A DNA stretch of 64,000 bases from SHVO01 sp050246995 (GTDB taxonomy: Bacteria > Pseudomonadota > Alphaproteobacteria > Rhodospirillales > Rhodospirillaceae). Positions within the stretch are counted from its first letter, which is position 1, and the number at the start of each line of letters is the position of its first letter. Position numbers and translations under genes: made by a program. The notes below the pieces were generated by a model. It was not told the origin of the DNA. It ran no database searches and worked only from the letters and a program-made list of their open reading frames with translations. The DNA lies in NCBI GenBank assembly GCA_050246995.1, contig JBFWVA010000015.1:16466-80465 (forward strand), in the 5' to 3' direction. Shown in pieces: positions 24,891 to 33,470 of this stretch.

Positions 24891-26489
24891 CTACTTTGGG
24901 ATCATCCACGGAAAGAAATACTGCTGACCCATCACGAGCAGGCCCAGCAGCACCGTAAGGATGATGCTGTGCTTGAACGTGCGCGCCAGGACTTCGCCCT
25001 CGCGCCCGGCGAGACCCGTGATCGACGTGCCGGTCGTCAGGTTTTGCGGCGAGATCATTTTGCCAAGGACGCCGCCCGAGGAGTTGGTGGCGGCCATCAG
25101 CACCGGATCGAGGTTCAGCTCGCGCGCGGCGACGACCTGCAAGTTCCCGAACAATGCATTCCCAGACGTATCACTGCCCGACAGGAAGACCGCGAGCCAC
25201 CCGAGGAATGCCGACAGGAACGGGAAGATGAAGCCGGCCGAGGCGACCGCAACGCCCAGCGTATAGGTCATGCCGGAGTAGTTCATCAGGTAGGCGAGGC
25301 CGATGATGAGCATGGTGGTGAGGGCCGGCATGCGCCATTGCTTGAAGGCCTCGGCGAAGGCGCGCACAAGCTCGCTGAACTTCAGACGCACAAGGATCGC
25401 GACGAGCAGCGATGTGACCAGGATGGCCGTGCCGGCGCCGAGCGGTTGGAAGTTCCAGATGGCCGCATAGGGCCGGTCATAAGTCGTGATGAAGATTTGG
25501 TTGTGCAGCGCCGGCCATTGCACAGGGACCTGACCGATCCCCGCCACCTTGAAGTGAGTCCATAGGATCACGACGGCGGCGAGTAGGGTCCAGGGGATCC
25601 AACCGTGCCAGCTTCCGACGGCGCTTTGGGCACGGGCTTCGGCTGGTGCGTTCAGCGCGAAGGCCGGATCGGCCGGCATCTTCCAGACCTTGATGAAGGA
25701 CACCGTGAGGATCAGCGAGCCCATGGAGGCCAGCACATCGGTCAGCGCGTAGCTCAGATAGTTGGAGGTCACGAATTGGGCGAGACCGAAGGAGCCGCCC
25801 GCGACAAAGAGGACCGGCCATACGCCTTTCAGGGCGCGGAGGCCGCCGTACAGACCGATGGCGTAGAAGGGCAGAAGGAACGCGAGGAACGGAAGTTGCC
25901 GGCCGATCATCGCGCCAAGGGTCTGGTCGGAAAGCTGCGTGACCGCGCCGAGGGTGGTCACGGGCGTGCCCAGCGCGCCGAAGGCCACGGGCGCGGTGTT
26001 GAAGATGAGGGTGAACACGATGGCTTCCATAGCGGGGAAGCCCAGCGCGATCAGAAGCGCGCTGGTGATCGCGACAGGCGTTCCGAACCCGGAGATGCCT
26101 TCAAGCAGACATCCGAAGGAGAAGCCGATGACGACCAGCACCACGCGCCGGTCGTTGGGCAGATGTTCCATCATCCAGGCGCGGAAGGCATCGAAGCGCC
26201 CCGAGACGACGGTGATGTTGTAGAGGACCAGCGCGTTGAACACGATCCACATCACCGGGACGAGGGCGAAGGCCGCGCCGTTGGCGATGCTGCTGAGCGC
26301 GGCGACGCCCGGCATCTGCCAGGCGGTGACCGCGATAATAAGGCCGACAAGGAGGCCGGCACCGGCGGCTTGCCAAGCGGGCCGGCGTATGACGCCGAGG
26401 AAGATGAGAACCACCGCGATCGGGATCGCCGCGACCGCAAAGGACAACAGCAAACTCTCGCCGACCGGCGTCACAAGCTGATTGAACAA
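24891..26489 (-). CDS. L-lactate permease family transporter (LctP)
   Basis: A 532-residue integral membrane protein with 12 or more hydrophobic segments. Family stretches include FGCLLEGISGFGTPVAI near residues 120-137, NTAPVAFGALGTPVTTL, NYSGMTYTLG and SGSDTSGNALFGNLQ. These carriers import lactate or glycolate with protons. The start is TTG, supported by AAGGGGGG seven bases upstream. It is divergent from the YbdD-like gene (148-base gap) and followed by a VOC protein. Confidence 0.95.
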   Translation of the reverse strand: MFNQLVTPVGESLLLSFAVAAIPIAVVLIFLGVIRRPAWQAAGAGLLVGLIIAVTAWQMPGVAALSSIANGAAFALVPVMWIVFNALVLYNITVVSGRFDAFRAWMMEHLPNDRRVVLVVIGFSFGCLLEGISGFGTPVAITSALLIALGFPAMEAIVFTLIFNTAPVAFGALGTPVTTLGAVTQLSDQTLGAMIGRQLPFLAFLLPFYAIGLYGGLRALKGVWPVLFVAGGSFGLAQFVTSNYLSYALTDVLASMGSLILTVSFIKVWKMPADPAFALNAPAEARAQSAVGSWHGWIPWTLLAAVVILWTHFKVAGIGQVPVQWPALHNQIFITTYDRPYAAIWNFQPLGAGTAILVTSLLVAILVRLKFSELVRAFAEAFKQWRMPALTTMLIIGLAYLMNYSGMTYTLGVAVASAGFIFPFLSAFLGWLAVFLSGSDTSGNALFGNLQVVAARELNLDPVLMAATNSSGGVLGKMISPQNLTTGTSITGLAGREGEVLARTFKHSIILTVLLGLLVMGQQYFFPWMIPK

Positions 26490-26636
26490 GGCTAACCCCC
26501 CTTAGCTAAGTTCGGTGCTTTCTCACGTCGCTCTGATTACGTACGTCTCCCAAAGGCTTGCACGGCCCTGTTTGGGGCCTGGGGGGCATGCTAAGCTGGG
26601 CCCGCGCCAAGGTGTATTGGAATCTTTGAGACGCCG

Positions 26637-26864
26637 ATGAAAGACGACCCTAACGCAAGCCCGCGCACGGACCAGGCCGCCCCCGACTTCTGGTCGCGGG
26701 TCCGTCAGACCTTCCGGTTGGTGGTGCATATTCCCGACTACGAGACCTACGTGCGCCATCTGCAGACGAATGAACCCGGCAAGCCGGTGCCGACGTACGA
26801 AGAGTTCATCACGATTTGCCAGGAACGCCGTTTCTCGAACGGCTATCTGATCGGCAAATGCTAG
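26637..26864 (+). CDS. YbdD/YjiX family small protein
   Basis: A 75-residue protein with the family pattern PDYETYVRHLQTNEPGKPVP, then TYEEFITICQERRF, and a C-terminal Cys. In enterobacteria YbdD and YjiX are encoded next to the carbon-starvation/pyruvate transporters CstA and BtsT and are thought to assist them. No cstA gene lies in this window. Here it is divergent from a lactate permease instead. Its stop overlaps the stop of the convergent LysR gene inside a CTAG. Confidence 0.85.
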   Translation: MKDDPNASPRTDQAAPDFWSRVRQTFRLVVHIPDYETYVRHLQTNEPGKPVPTYEEFITICQERRFSNGYLIGKC

Positions 26865-27772
26865 GCGCGTTTAAGGCGCCGCGGCTTTGATTCCTTTTTC
26901 GCGCATCTGATCGCGACGTCGGCGACGATCTCGGCGACGGAATCGCCGGGGTTGTTTGGCCAACTGGCCGTGAATGAAAGATCCGGCAGCGCGCTTTCCG
27001 AGGTGATGATCCGCAGTTTTTTCTCCGCGATCTCCTTTTCCACGATCGCCGGCGGAATGATCGCAATCGCGCGTCCGTCGAGCGCCATGCGCACCGCCGG
27101 CGCCAGCGCCGCGGTCGCGTGCAGGCGGATGGGCGGAAGGTCGGCGCGCGCGAACAACTCGCTAATCTCCATGTACGGACGCGTGAGGCGTGAAAACGTA
27201 ATCAGCGGGTGTTGCGCGAGCGCCGCGAGCGGCACGGGGCTCGCAGGCAGCGCGAGCGCCGGGCTCGCGATGAAGGCGAGCGGAAAGCGGCAGAGATCCC
27301 GGTTGCGGATGGATGGGGCGCTCACCGGGCCGAGAAGAAACGCGAGATCGATGTCCTGCGCCACAAGGCGCTCGCGCAAGTTGGCGGAAATGTCGACTTC
27401 GATTTCCAGCGCCAGGGACGGGTACATCTCGTTGACCCGGTCGATGAAGCGCGAAAGCCACGTGTGGACGATGGTTTCGGAAACGCCCAGGCGCAGCACG
27501 CCGCGAACAGCCGAAGGGCTGGTGAGTTCTTTCTCCATTTCAGTGCGCATGCGGAGAAGGCGTTCTGCATGAACCAGCAGATTGCGCCCTTCCTTCGTCG
27601 CGGTCACGGGCCTCGCTTCCCGCTTGAGAAGCTGAACGCCAAATTCGGCCTCGAGCTGCGCGATGCGCTGCGAGATCGCCGGTTGGGTCGCGGACAATTT
27701 CGCCGCAGCGCCATGAAAGCTGCCGAGTTTCACGACCCAGACGAAGGTTTCGAGATTCTTGAAGTCGGCCAT
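26861..27772 (-). CDS. LysR-family transcriptional regulator of the 5-oxoproline operon
   Basis: A 303-residue regulator. The N-terminal winged helix-turn-helix includes FVWVVKLGSFHGAAAKLSAT and QPAISQRIAQLEAEFG. The C-terminal substrate-binding domain spans about 90-290. The gene is divergent from the DUF1445/MFS/PxpA/PxpBC operon, the classic LysR arrangement, so that operon is the likely target and 5-oxoproline or a related metabolite the likely inducer (inference). Convergent overlap with the YbdD-like gene is four bases. Confidence 0.92.
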   Translation of the reverse strand: MADFKNLETFVWVVKLGSFHGAAAKLSATQPAISQRIAQLEAEFGVQLLKREARPVTATKEGRNLLVHAERLLRMRTEMEKELTSPSAVRGVLRLGVSETIVHTWLSRFIDRVNEMYPSLALEIEVDISANLRERLVAQDIDLAFLLGPVSAPSIRNRDLCRFPLAFIASPALALPASPVPLAALAQHPLITFSRLTRPYMEISELFARADLPPIRLHATAALAPAVRMALDGRAIAIIPPAIVEKEIAEKKLRIITSESALPDLSFTASWPNNPGDSVAEIVADVAIRCAKKESKPRRLKRA

Positions 27773-27866
27773 GGCGGGGATGATTAGAAAAATTTATCAG
27801 ATTTAATAAAAACCGATAATTGGACAGGAGGCAAGCGGCTCCCCTATCCAGGTGGGATGAGGTGCC
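27773..27866. promoter_or_regulatory. Divergent LysR/5-oxoproline operon control region
   Basis: A 94-base gap, AT-rich near the LysR start, holding TTATC at 27797 and GATAA further on as an interrupted dyad. TTATCAGATTTAATAA contains a T-N11-A spacing compatible with LysR binding. No clear -35/-10 pair can be fixed by eye. Confidence 0.35.
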
Positions 27867-28658
27867 ATGACCGCGATCGATCAAATGCGAGAACCGCTTT
27901 CCGTCCGGCAAGCCTGCCGTACCGGCGCTTTTGACGGCCCGACGTCGGGGCTGGCGCCAGGCTTCGCGCAAGGCAATCTCGCGATCCTGCCGGCGAACCT
28001 CGCCAAGGACTTCCACGCGTTTTGCCGGGCCAACCCGAAGCCGTGCCCCATCCTGGGTGTTTCGGAACCGGGCAACCCGCATATTCCCGGATTAGGCGCC
28101 GACTTCGATATTCGCAGTGACCTGCCGCGCTATCGCGTCTGGAAAAAGGGCGCGCTGGTCGATGAACCGACCGACATCGCGGCGTATTGGCGGGATGATC
28201 TCGTTTCCTTCGTGATCGGTTGCTCCTTTTCTTTCGAGGAACTGCTCCTGCAAGCCGGGCTCTCCATCCGCCATATCGAAGCGCGCACAACCGTGCCGAT
28301 GTACCGGACCAACATGATGACCACGCCGGCGGGACCTTTCGGTGGGCCGATGGTCGTTTCCATGCGGCCGTTCAAACCGGGGGATGCCATTCGCGCTATT
28401 GAGATTACCAGCCGATACCCGCAAGCTCATGGCGCGCCGGTGCACTTTGGCCGGCCGGATCTGATCGGGATCAGGGATATCGGCGCGCCGGATTTCGGCG
28501 ATCCATCCGCGATTGCCGATGATGAAGTGCCTGTGTTCTGGGCGTGCGGTGTTACGCTGCAGCAGGCGGTCGAGACGGCCAAACCGGATTTCGCGATCAC
28601 GCACGCGCCGGGGCGCATGATCGTAACCGACGTGCCGATCGAGCTGGCCAGCGCATAA
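27867..28658 (+). CDS. DUF1445 family putative hydro-lyase (D-glutamate cyclase-like)
   Basis: A 263-residue protein of the DUF1445 family, related to the mammalian D-glutamate cyclase domain that converts D-glutamate to 5-oxo-D-proline. Family stretches are AFDGPTSGLAPGFAQGNLAILP, FVIGCSFSFEELLLQAG, PAGPFGGPMVVSMRP, and VPVFWACGVTLQQAV near the C-terminus. It starts the operon with an MFS carrier and both parts of a bacterial 5-oxoprolinase, which supports a role around 5-oxoproline. The exact substrate and stereochemistry are not readable from sequence. The start follows GATGAGGTGCC. Confidence 0.85.
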   Translation: MTAIDQMREPLSVRQACRTGAFDGPTSGLAPGFAQGNLAILPANLAKDFHAFCRANPKPCPILGVSEPGNPHIPGLGADFDIRSDLPRYRVWKKGALVDEPTDIAAYWRDDLVSFVIGCSFSFEELLLQAGLSIRHIEARTTVPMYRTNMMTTPAGPFGGPMVVSMRPFKPGDAIRAIEITSRYPQAHGAPVHFGRPDLIGIRDIGAPDFGDPSAIADDEVPVFWACGVTLQQAVETAKPDFAITHAPGRMIVTDVPIELASA

Positions 28659-28677
28659 CGGCTTTTGGGGGACCTTG

Positions 28678-29952
28678 ATGCCATCTGACATGGAGCAGGC
28701 TTCCGCACAGCCGGGCCGGAAAATGTTCGGCTGGTACCGGGAGTTCGACGGGAAGGGCAAGAAGACCTTCTGGGCGTGTTTCCTCGGTTACGGCCTCGAC
28801 GCCTTCGACCTGCAGATCTACAGCTTCGTGATGCCGGTGCTCGTCGGCCTGTGGAACATGTCGAATACTCAGGCGGGCCTGATCGCGACCTCGGCGCTCG
28901 CGATTTCGGCGCTCGGCGGCTGGCTTGCCGGCATGCTCGCCGACAAGATCGGACGCGTGCGGCTCTTGCAGATCACCGTCGCGTGGTTCGCGTTCTTCAC
29001 GTTCCTGTCGGGCTTCGCCAACAATTTCGAACAATTGTTGGTCATTCGTGGACTGCAGGGCCTCGGCTTTGGCGGTGAGTGGGCCGCGGGCGCGGTGCTG
29101 ATTGGCGAGATCGCCAAGGCCCAGCATCGCGGCAAGGCCGTGGGCATGGTGCAAAGCGCATGGTCGTGGGGCTGGGGCCTCGCGGCACTCATGGCGACAC
29201 TCGCCTTCCAGATCCTTTCGCCGGAAATCGCCTGGCGCGTGATGTTCTTCATTGGGATTTTGCCGGCGGGCCTCATCTTCTTTGTCCGGCGCATGGTGCC
29301 GGAGTCCGAGGTCTATTTGCAGACACGAGAAGCGCCCGGCGAGCGGCGCAGCGTGTTCTCCATTTTCTCGAAGGACCTCCTCTATACGACGTTCTTCGGA
29401 TCGCTGCTCGCGGTGGGCGCGCACGGGGGCTACTACGCGATCACCACATGGCTGCCGACGTTCCTGCGCACGGAACGCCATCTCTCCAACATCGGCAGCG
29501 GAGGTTACCTCGCGGTGGTGATCCTTGGGTCCTTTGTCGGCTACATGACCAGCGCCTATCTCAGTGACTATCTCGGCCGGCGCCGGACGATCATGTTGTT
29601 TGCGCTGGGCGCGATGATCATGGTCGTTGGTTATACGCAGGCGGATATCTCCAACGGCGTGATGCTCTTCCTGGGCTTTCCGCTTGGGTTTCTGTCGTCC
29701 GGGATCTTCAGCGGTTTCGGGCCCTTCTACACCGAGCTATTCCCCACCAGCGTGCGCGGGACGGGGCAGGGGTTTTGCTACAACTTTGGCCGGGGTTGCG
29801 CGGCAGGCGTGCCCGCGCTGGTCGGCTTTATTTCGGCGCAAGCATCGCTCGGCAAAGCGATTTATATTGTTGCTGGGTGCGCTTACGTCATCGTGATTGC
29901 GGCGGCGCTATGTCTCCCGGAAACGCGTGGGCGCGAGTTGCGCTCCAATTAA
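28678..29952 (+). CDS. MFS transporter, metabolite:H+ symporter type
   Basis: A 424-residue carrier with about 12 transmembrane helices. It has the loop 2-3 motif GMLADKIGRVRLL, GLGFGGEWAAGAVLIGEI typical of carboxylate/sialate-type symporters, and the repeat of the motif at SDYLGRRRTIMLF. Given its place between a D-glutamate-cyclase-like gene and 5-oxoprolinase genes, the cargo may be 5-oxoproline or glutamate (inference). The ATG at 28678 is preferred to the overlapping TTG at 28675. It lies 19 bases after the preceding gene. Confidence 0.9.
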   Translation: MPSDMEQASAQPGRKMFGWYREFDGKGKKTFWACFLGYGLDAFDLQIYSFVMPVLVGLWNMSNTQAGLIATSALAISALGGWLAGMLADKIGRVRLLQITVAWFAFFTFLSGFANNFEQLLVIRGLQGLGFGGEWAAGAVLIGEIAKAQHRGKAVGMVQSAWSWGWGLAALMATLAFQILSPEIAWRVMFFIGILPAGLIFFVRRMVPESEVYLQTREAPGERRSVFSIFSKDLLYTTFFGSLLAVGAHGGYYAITTWLPTFLRTERHLSNIGSGGYLAVVILGSFVGYMTSAYLSDYLGRRRTIMLFALGAMIMVVGYTQADISNGVMLFLGFPLGFLSSGIFSGFGPFYTELFPTSVRGTGQGFCYNFGRGCAAGVPALVGFISAQASLGKAIYIVAGCAYVIVIAAALCLPETRGRELRSN

Positions 29953-29964
29953 CCAAGGCGGCGA

Positions 29965-30729
29965 ATGGTCAGTATCGACCTTAACAGCGATCTCGGTGAG
30001 GGCTTCGGCGCCTGGCAAATGGGTGACGACGCCGCGATGCTGGCGATCGTGACCAGCGCGAATGTCGCGTGCGGCTTTCACGCGGGCGATCCCGCGGGCA
30101 TCCTGTCAGTGCTGAACGAAGCGGCGCGGCGCAACGTGGCGGTCGGCGCGCATGTGGCGTACCGCGATCTCGTCGGCTTCGGGCGCCGCAACATGGATCC
30201 GAGCAGCGCCGAACTGGTCGGCGACATCATTTATCAGATCGGGGCGTTGCAGGGCCTCGCCAAGGCGGCGGGGACAGCCGTGCGCTATGTGAAGCCGCAC
30301 GGCGCGCTTTACAACACGATCGCGACCGACAAGCGTCAGGCCGCGGATGTGATCGCGGCGATCAAAGCGGTCGACCCATCGTTGGTTCTGATGGCGCTGG
30401 CGGGCGCGCCGGTTGTTGCGCAGGCCCGCGCAGCGGGACTCACGGTCGTCTGCGAAGCTTTCGCCGACCGCGCTTATAACGCAGACGGCACTCTTGTGAA
30501 TCGCCGCCTGCCGGGCGCAGTCCTTCACGATCCAGATATCATCGCGGCGCGCACGGCGCGAATGGTCGAGAGCGGCCGCGTTGTGGCTATCAATGGCGAG
30601 GACATCGCGCTCGACGCCCAGTCGATTTGCGTTCATGGCGATACACCGGCCGCCGTGGCGATCGCACGCGCGTTACGTGCGGCCTTTGAGGCTCGCGGAG
30701 TGGCGTTGAAACCTTTTGTACAGGGCTGA
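29965..30729 (+). CDS. pxpA: 5-oxoprolinase subunit A (LamB/YcsF family)
   Basis: A 254-residue protein with the family N-terminus IDLNSDLGEGFGAWQMGDD and the conserved NVACGFHAGDP, VGAHVAYRDLVGFGRR, YVKPHGALYNTIA and EAFADRAYNADGTLVNR. PxpA acts with PxpB and PxpC in ATP-dependent opening of 5-oxoproline to glutamate. It is followed immediately by, and overlaps, the fused PxpBC gene. Confidence 0.95.
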   Translation: MVSIDLNSDLGEGFGAWQMGDDAAMLAIVTSANVACGFHAGDPAGILSVLNEAARRNVAVGAHVAYRDLVGFGRRNMDPSSAELVGDIIYQIGALQGLAKAAGTAVRYVKPHGALYNTIATDKRQAADVIAAIKAVDPSLVLMALAGAPVVAQARAAGLTVVCEAFADRAYNADGTLVNRRLPGAVLHDPDIIAARTARMVESGRVVAINGEDIALDAQSICVHGDTPAAVAIARALRAAFEARGVALKPFVQG

Positions 30730-32308
30730 GCGGTTGCGTTTTCTGCCCGCCGGCGACGACGCTTTCCTGATCGAGTTACGCGATCTTGCTGAAACACTCG
30801 CGATGCTCGACGCGTTGCGCGCGGCGCCGATTGCCGGTGTGATTGAAGCGGTTCCGGCCGCGCGTACGCTTCTCGTCCGGTTCGATCCTGATGTCACGGA
30901 TCGGCGCGCGCTTGCGGCGGCGCTCGGCGGTGTCGATCTTTCCGTCCGTAGAACACAATCAGGGGCGATCTTCGACATCCCGGTCATTTATGACGGCGAA
31001 GACCTTGGCGATGTCGCGGACATCCTAGGGTGTTCCGCCCAGGAATTGGTGGCTCGGCATACGGCAGCGACCTATACGGTGGCCTTTACCGGTTTTGCGC
31101 CCGGCTTCGCCTATATGACGTGCGACGACCCGACCTTTGATGTGCCAAGGCGCAAAAGCCCGCGGGTGCGCGTGCCGGCGGGCGCGGTGGCGCTCGGCGG
31201 GAAATTCTGCGGCATTTATCCTTCGGATAGTCCTGGGGGATGGCAGTTGCTGGGACGGACACCGGTGATGATGTGGGATGCGCACCGCCCCCGCGCTGCG
31301 TTGCTCGCGCCAGGAGACCGTGTGCGCTTCCAGCGCGCCGATAAGAAGACGACCGTCGGGCTTTCAGAAACCGCGCGGAACGCGCCTTCGGGCAAGCCAT
31401 TGACGGCCGGACTGCTTGTGACACGGGCAGACCGGCCCGCGCTGTTCCAGGACCTTGGGCGCCTCGGGTATGCAGATCAAGGTGTGGGAGAGTCGGGAGC
31501 GCTCGATCGCGCCAGCCTCATTGAAGCGAACGTATGTGTCGGCAACGCGCGCGGCGCCCCCGCGCTCGAAGTCACGTTCGGCGGATTCGGGTTCAAGACG
31601 GACCGCGAAATCACACTCGCGGTCACCGGCGCGCCGTGTGCATTAGCCGTCGAAAGCGCGAACGGCCAGCGGTATTGGGCGCCGTTAGCGCGTCCATTCA
31701 CACTGGAAGCGGGCGATGAACTGAGGCTTGAAGCGCCCTCGGCCGGGATGCGCAGCTATCTTGCGCTTCGCGGTGGTTTCAAGGTGGCGCACGTTTTGGG
31801 GTCGGCCTCGACAGATACGTTGGCGAAAGTCGGCCCCGCGCCTGTCGTGCAGGGGAATTTTCTTATTCCGGCGAATTTGCCTGTGGGCGATCTCGATGCG
31901 TCCGCGCCGCGGCATCGGCCCATTCCAAAGCCCGGCAACACGGTAACGTTGGATGTGGTACTTGGGCCGCGAACGGACTGGTTCACCGAAGAAAGCGTCG
32001 CCCTGTTATTCGCCCAGGATTGGAAGGTCACCGCTGAGGCAAATCGCGTTGGCATTCGGCTGGCGGGCGCGTTGCCCCTGGAGAAACGCAGCACCGCCGA
32101 GCTGCCCTCGGAGGCCACGGTGCTCGGCGCGATCCAAGTGCCGCACAGCGGTCAGCCGGTGCTTTTTCTGGCCGATCATCCGTTGACCGGCGGCTACCCC
32201 GTCATCGGGGTTGTCGCCCGGCATCATCTCGATCTGTGCGGCCAGCTGCCCGGCGGCGCGAAGGTCCGCTTCAAGCCAGCAGCGGCTTTCACGCCGTTCG
32301 TCAGATAG
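30716..32308 (+). CDS. pxpBC: Fused 5-oxoprolinase subunits B and C (KipI-KipA)
   Basis: A 530-residue fusion. Residues 1-220 match PxpB/KipI (FTGFAPGFAYMTC, PRRKSPRVRVPAGAVALGG, IYPSDSPGGWQLLGRTP). Residues 230-530 match PxpC/KipA (DLGRLGYADQGVGESGALD, RVGIRLAG, and a glycine-rich GGYPVIGVVARHHLD end). Separate PxpB and PxpC subunits are the usual form. A fusion fixes their stoichiometry. The start is uncertain: TTG 30716 overlaps pxpA by 14 bases and TTG 30734 is the alternative. It is the last gene of the operon. Confidence 0.92.
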   Translation: MYRAERLRFLPAGDDAFLIELRDLAETLAMLDALRAAPIAGVIEAVPAARTLLVRFDPDVTDRRALAAALGGVDLSVRRTQSGAIFDIPVIYDGEDLGDVADILGCSAQELVARHTAATYTVAFTGFAPGFAYMTCDDPTFDVPRRKSPRVRVPAGAVALGGKFCGIYPSDSPGGWQLLGRTPVMMWDAHRPRAALLAPGDRVRFQRADKKTTVGLSETARNAPSGKPLTAGLLVTRADRPALFQDLGRLGYADQGVGESGALDRASLIEANVCVGNARGAPALEVTFGGFGFKTDREITLAVTGAPCALAVESANGQRYWAPLARPFTLEAGDELRLEAPSAGMRSYLALRGGFKVAHVLGSASTDTLAKVGPAPVVQGNFLIPANLPVGDLDASAPRHRPIPKPGNTVTLDVVLGPRTDWFTEESVALLFAQDWKVTAEANRVGIRLAGALPLEKRSTAELPSEATVLGAIQVPHSGQPVLFLADHPLTGGYPVIGVVARHHLDLCGQLPGGAKVRFKPAAAFTPFVR

Positions 32309-32338
32309 TTTCAGCTCAGGCCTGTGCTGGGTTCGACG

Positions 32339-33463
32339 TTATCGCCGCGAGAAGATCCGCCGCTGTGCCTCGGTGAGGGTTACTTTGTTCGCGCGTAAAT
32401 TGGCGAACGCGAGGTTGGAGACATTTCTGATGAAGAGATCTCTGTCGGACTTACTTGACGTTCGATCTATTTCGATGAGTGCTGATAGGGCGGCGCTTGC
32501 AACCGCCAACCAGTCAGACCGCAGCGAAGCTTGACGCCATAGCGGCGGGAGACTATCGCGCGGCTCCTGGACGAGTTGAGCACGTACACGTTCGAGCGGA
32601 GTTCCCGTCAATCTAACGAGGATCCGCGCGAAAAGGTCGAAGTTGCCGTTGCATAACGTCTGAGTCAGGAAGGCCTCGCTCAGCGTCTTGCCGCCAATCA
32701 GCGAAGATATGCGCTGGTCCCACTCCTCCTCACTCTGGTCGCTTAAGAATCCTGGGAGCGAACTGGGAAGGCTACTCGGTGCGCGCGTGGCGAGTTCTTC
32801 CTTAAGCCGTGAACTGATGCTCGACTGGGATAGCCGCACAATCATAGCCGGGGATAGCGGGTCGCGGCGAACGACTGATTCTTGTATCCGTTCGCTCGCG
32901 CCGAACCGGTCAAGTACCGTGCCGTAAGCGTCTTCCGGGATGTCGGCTTTTGAGTTCTCAAGAAGTGTCTGCGTGGTCGTTTCATCGCCGTGATGCACCA
33001 GGGACCTGGAGAGATCGGCGCTCACATGAGGCCGGCGGGCAATGGAATTCATTTTCACGAAGTTCTGACAATTTTCGACGATACAGACGAGGTCGGCGTC
33101 GCCGAGGGAAACACATTGTGCAAGGATCGGCACCGCCGCTGCTTCGTCGTCATTGGCGAGGGCCCATGCCAGGGAGCGCGATGTATTGGGATTGAGCGCT
33201 GCCGCCAGCGCCGTTGCTTCGACGACAGAAGGCTCGGCGTTCCAAATGAGGAGGCGAAGGATCGCTTCCGCTTCAGTGCTGAAATGGCCATCAGTCCCTT
33301 CCGGGGGCGGGAGCGTGCGGGCAAGATGAGTGGCGAGAGCAACTTTCTGCTCATGCGACAAACTTGCTTCCACTTTCAAATAATCGGCGGTGCTCAGATC
33401 ATGGAGTTGCATCTCGGAGATTTGACGCCCGTCCTGGCCCGAGGAAGAAGGTGGATTTACCAT
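32339..33463 (-). CDS. DUF2336 domain protein, HEAT-like helical repeats
   Basis: A 374-residue cytoplasmic protein made largely of helical pairs, with alternating polar and hydrophobic helices resembling HEAT-type repeats. It has the DUF2336 feature of repeated short helices ending in Arg/Leu-rich turns. DUF2336 proteins are common in alphaproteobacteria, often near signalling genes, and their role is not established. It starts 7 bases after the stop of a single-domain response regulator, so the two are probably co-expressed and may interact (inference). An alternative start at 33490 would overlap the regulator. Confidence 0.75.
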   Translation of the reverse strand: MVNPPSSSGQDGRQISEMQLHDLSTADYLKVEASLSHEQKVALATHLARTLPPPEGTDGHFSTEAEAILRLLIWNAEPSVVEATALAAALNPNTSRSLAWALANDDEAAAVPILAQCVSLGDADLVCIVENCQNFVKMNSIARRPHVSADLSRSLVHHGDETTTQTLLENSKADIPEDAYGTVLDRFGASERIQESVVRRDPLSPAMIVRLSQSSISSRLKEELATRAPSSLPSSLPGFLSDQSEEEWDQRISSLIGGKTLSEAFLTQTLCNGNFDLFARILVRLTGTPLERVRAQLVQEPRDSLPPLWRQASLRSDWLAVASAALSALIEIDRTSSKSDRDLFIRNVSNLAFANLRANKVTLTEAQRRIFSRR

Positions 33464-33470
33464 GTGCGGC

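Noticed and set aside
25605..26495. Long frame opposite the lactate permease
   Set aside because: Composition is charged and repetitive, and the other strand is an unmistakable membrane carrier.
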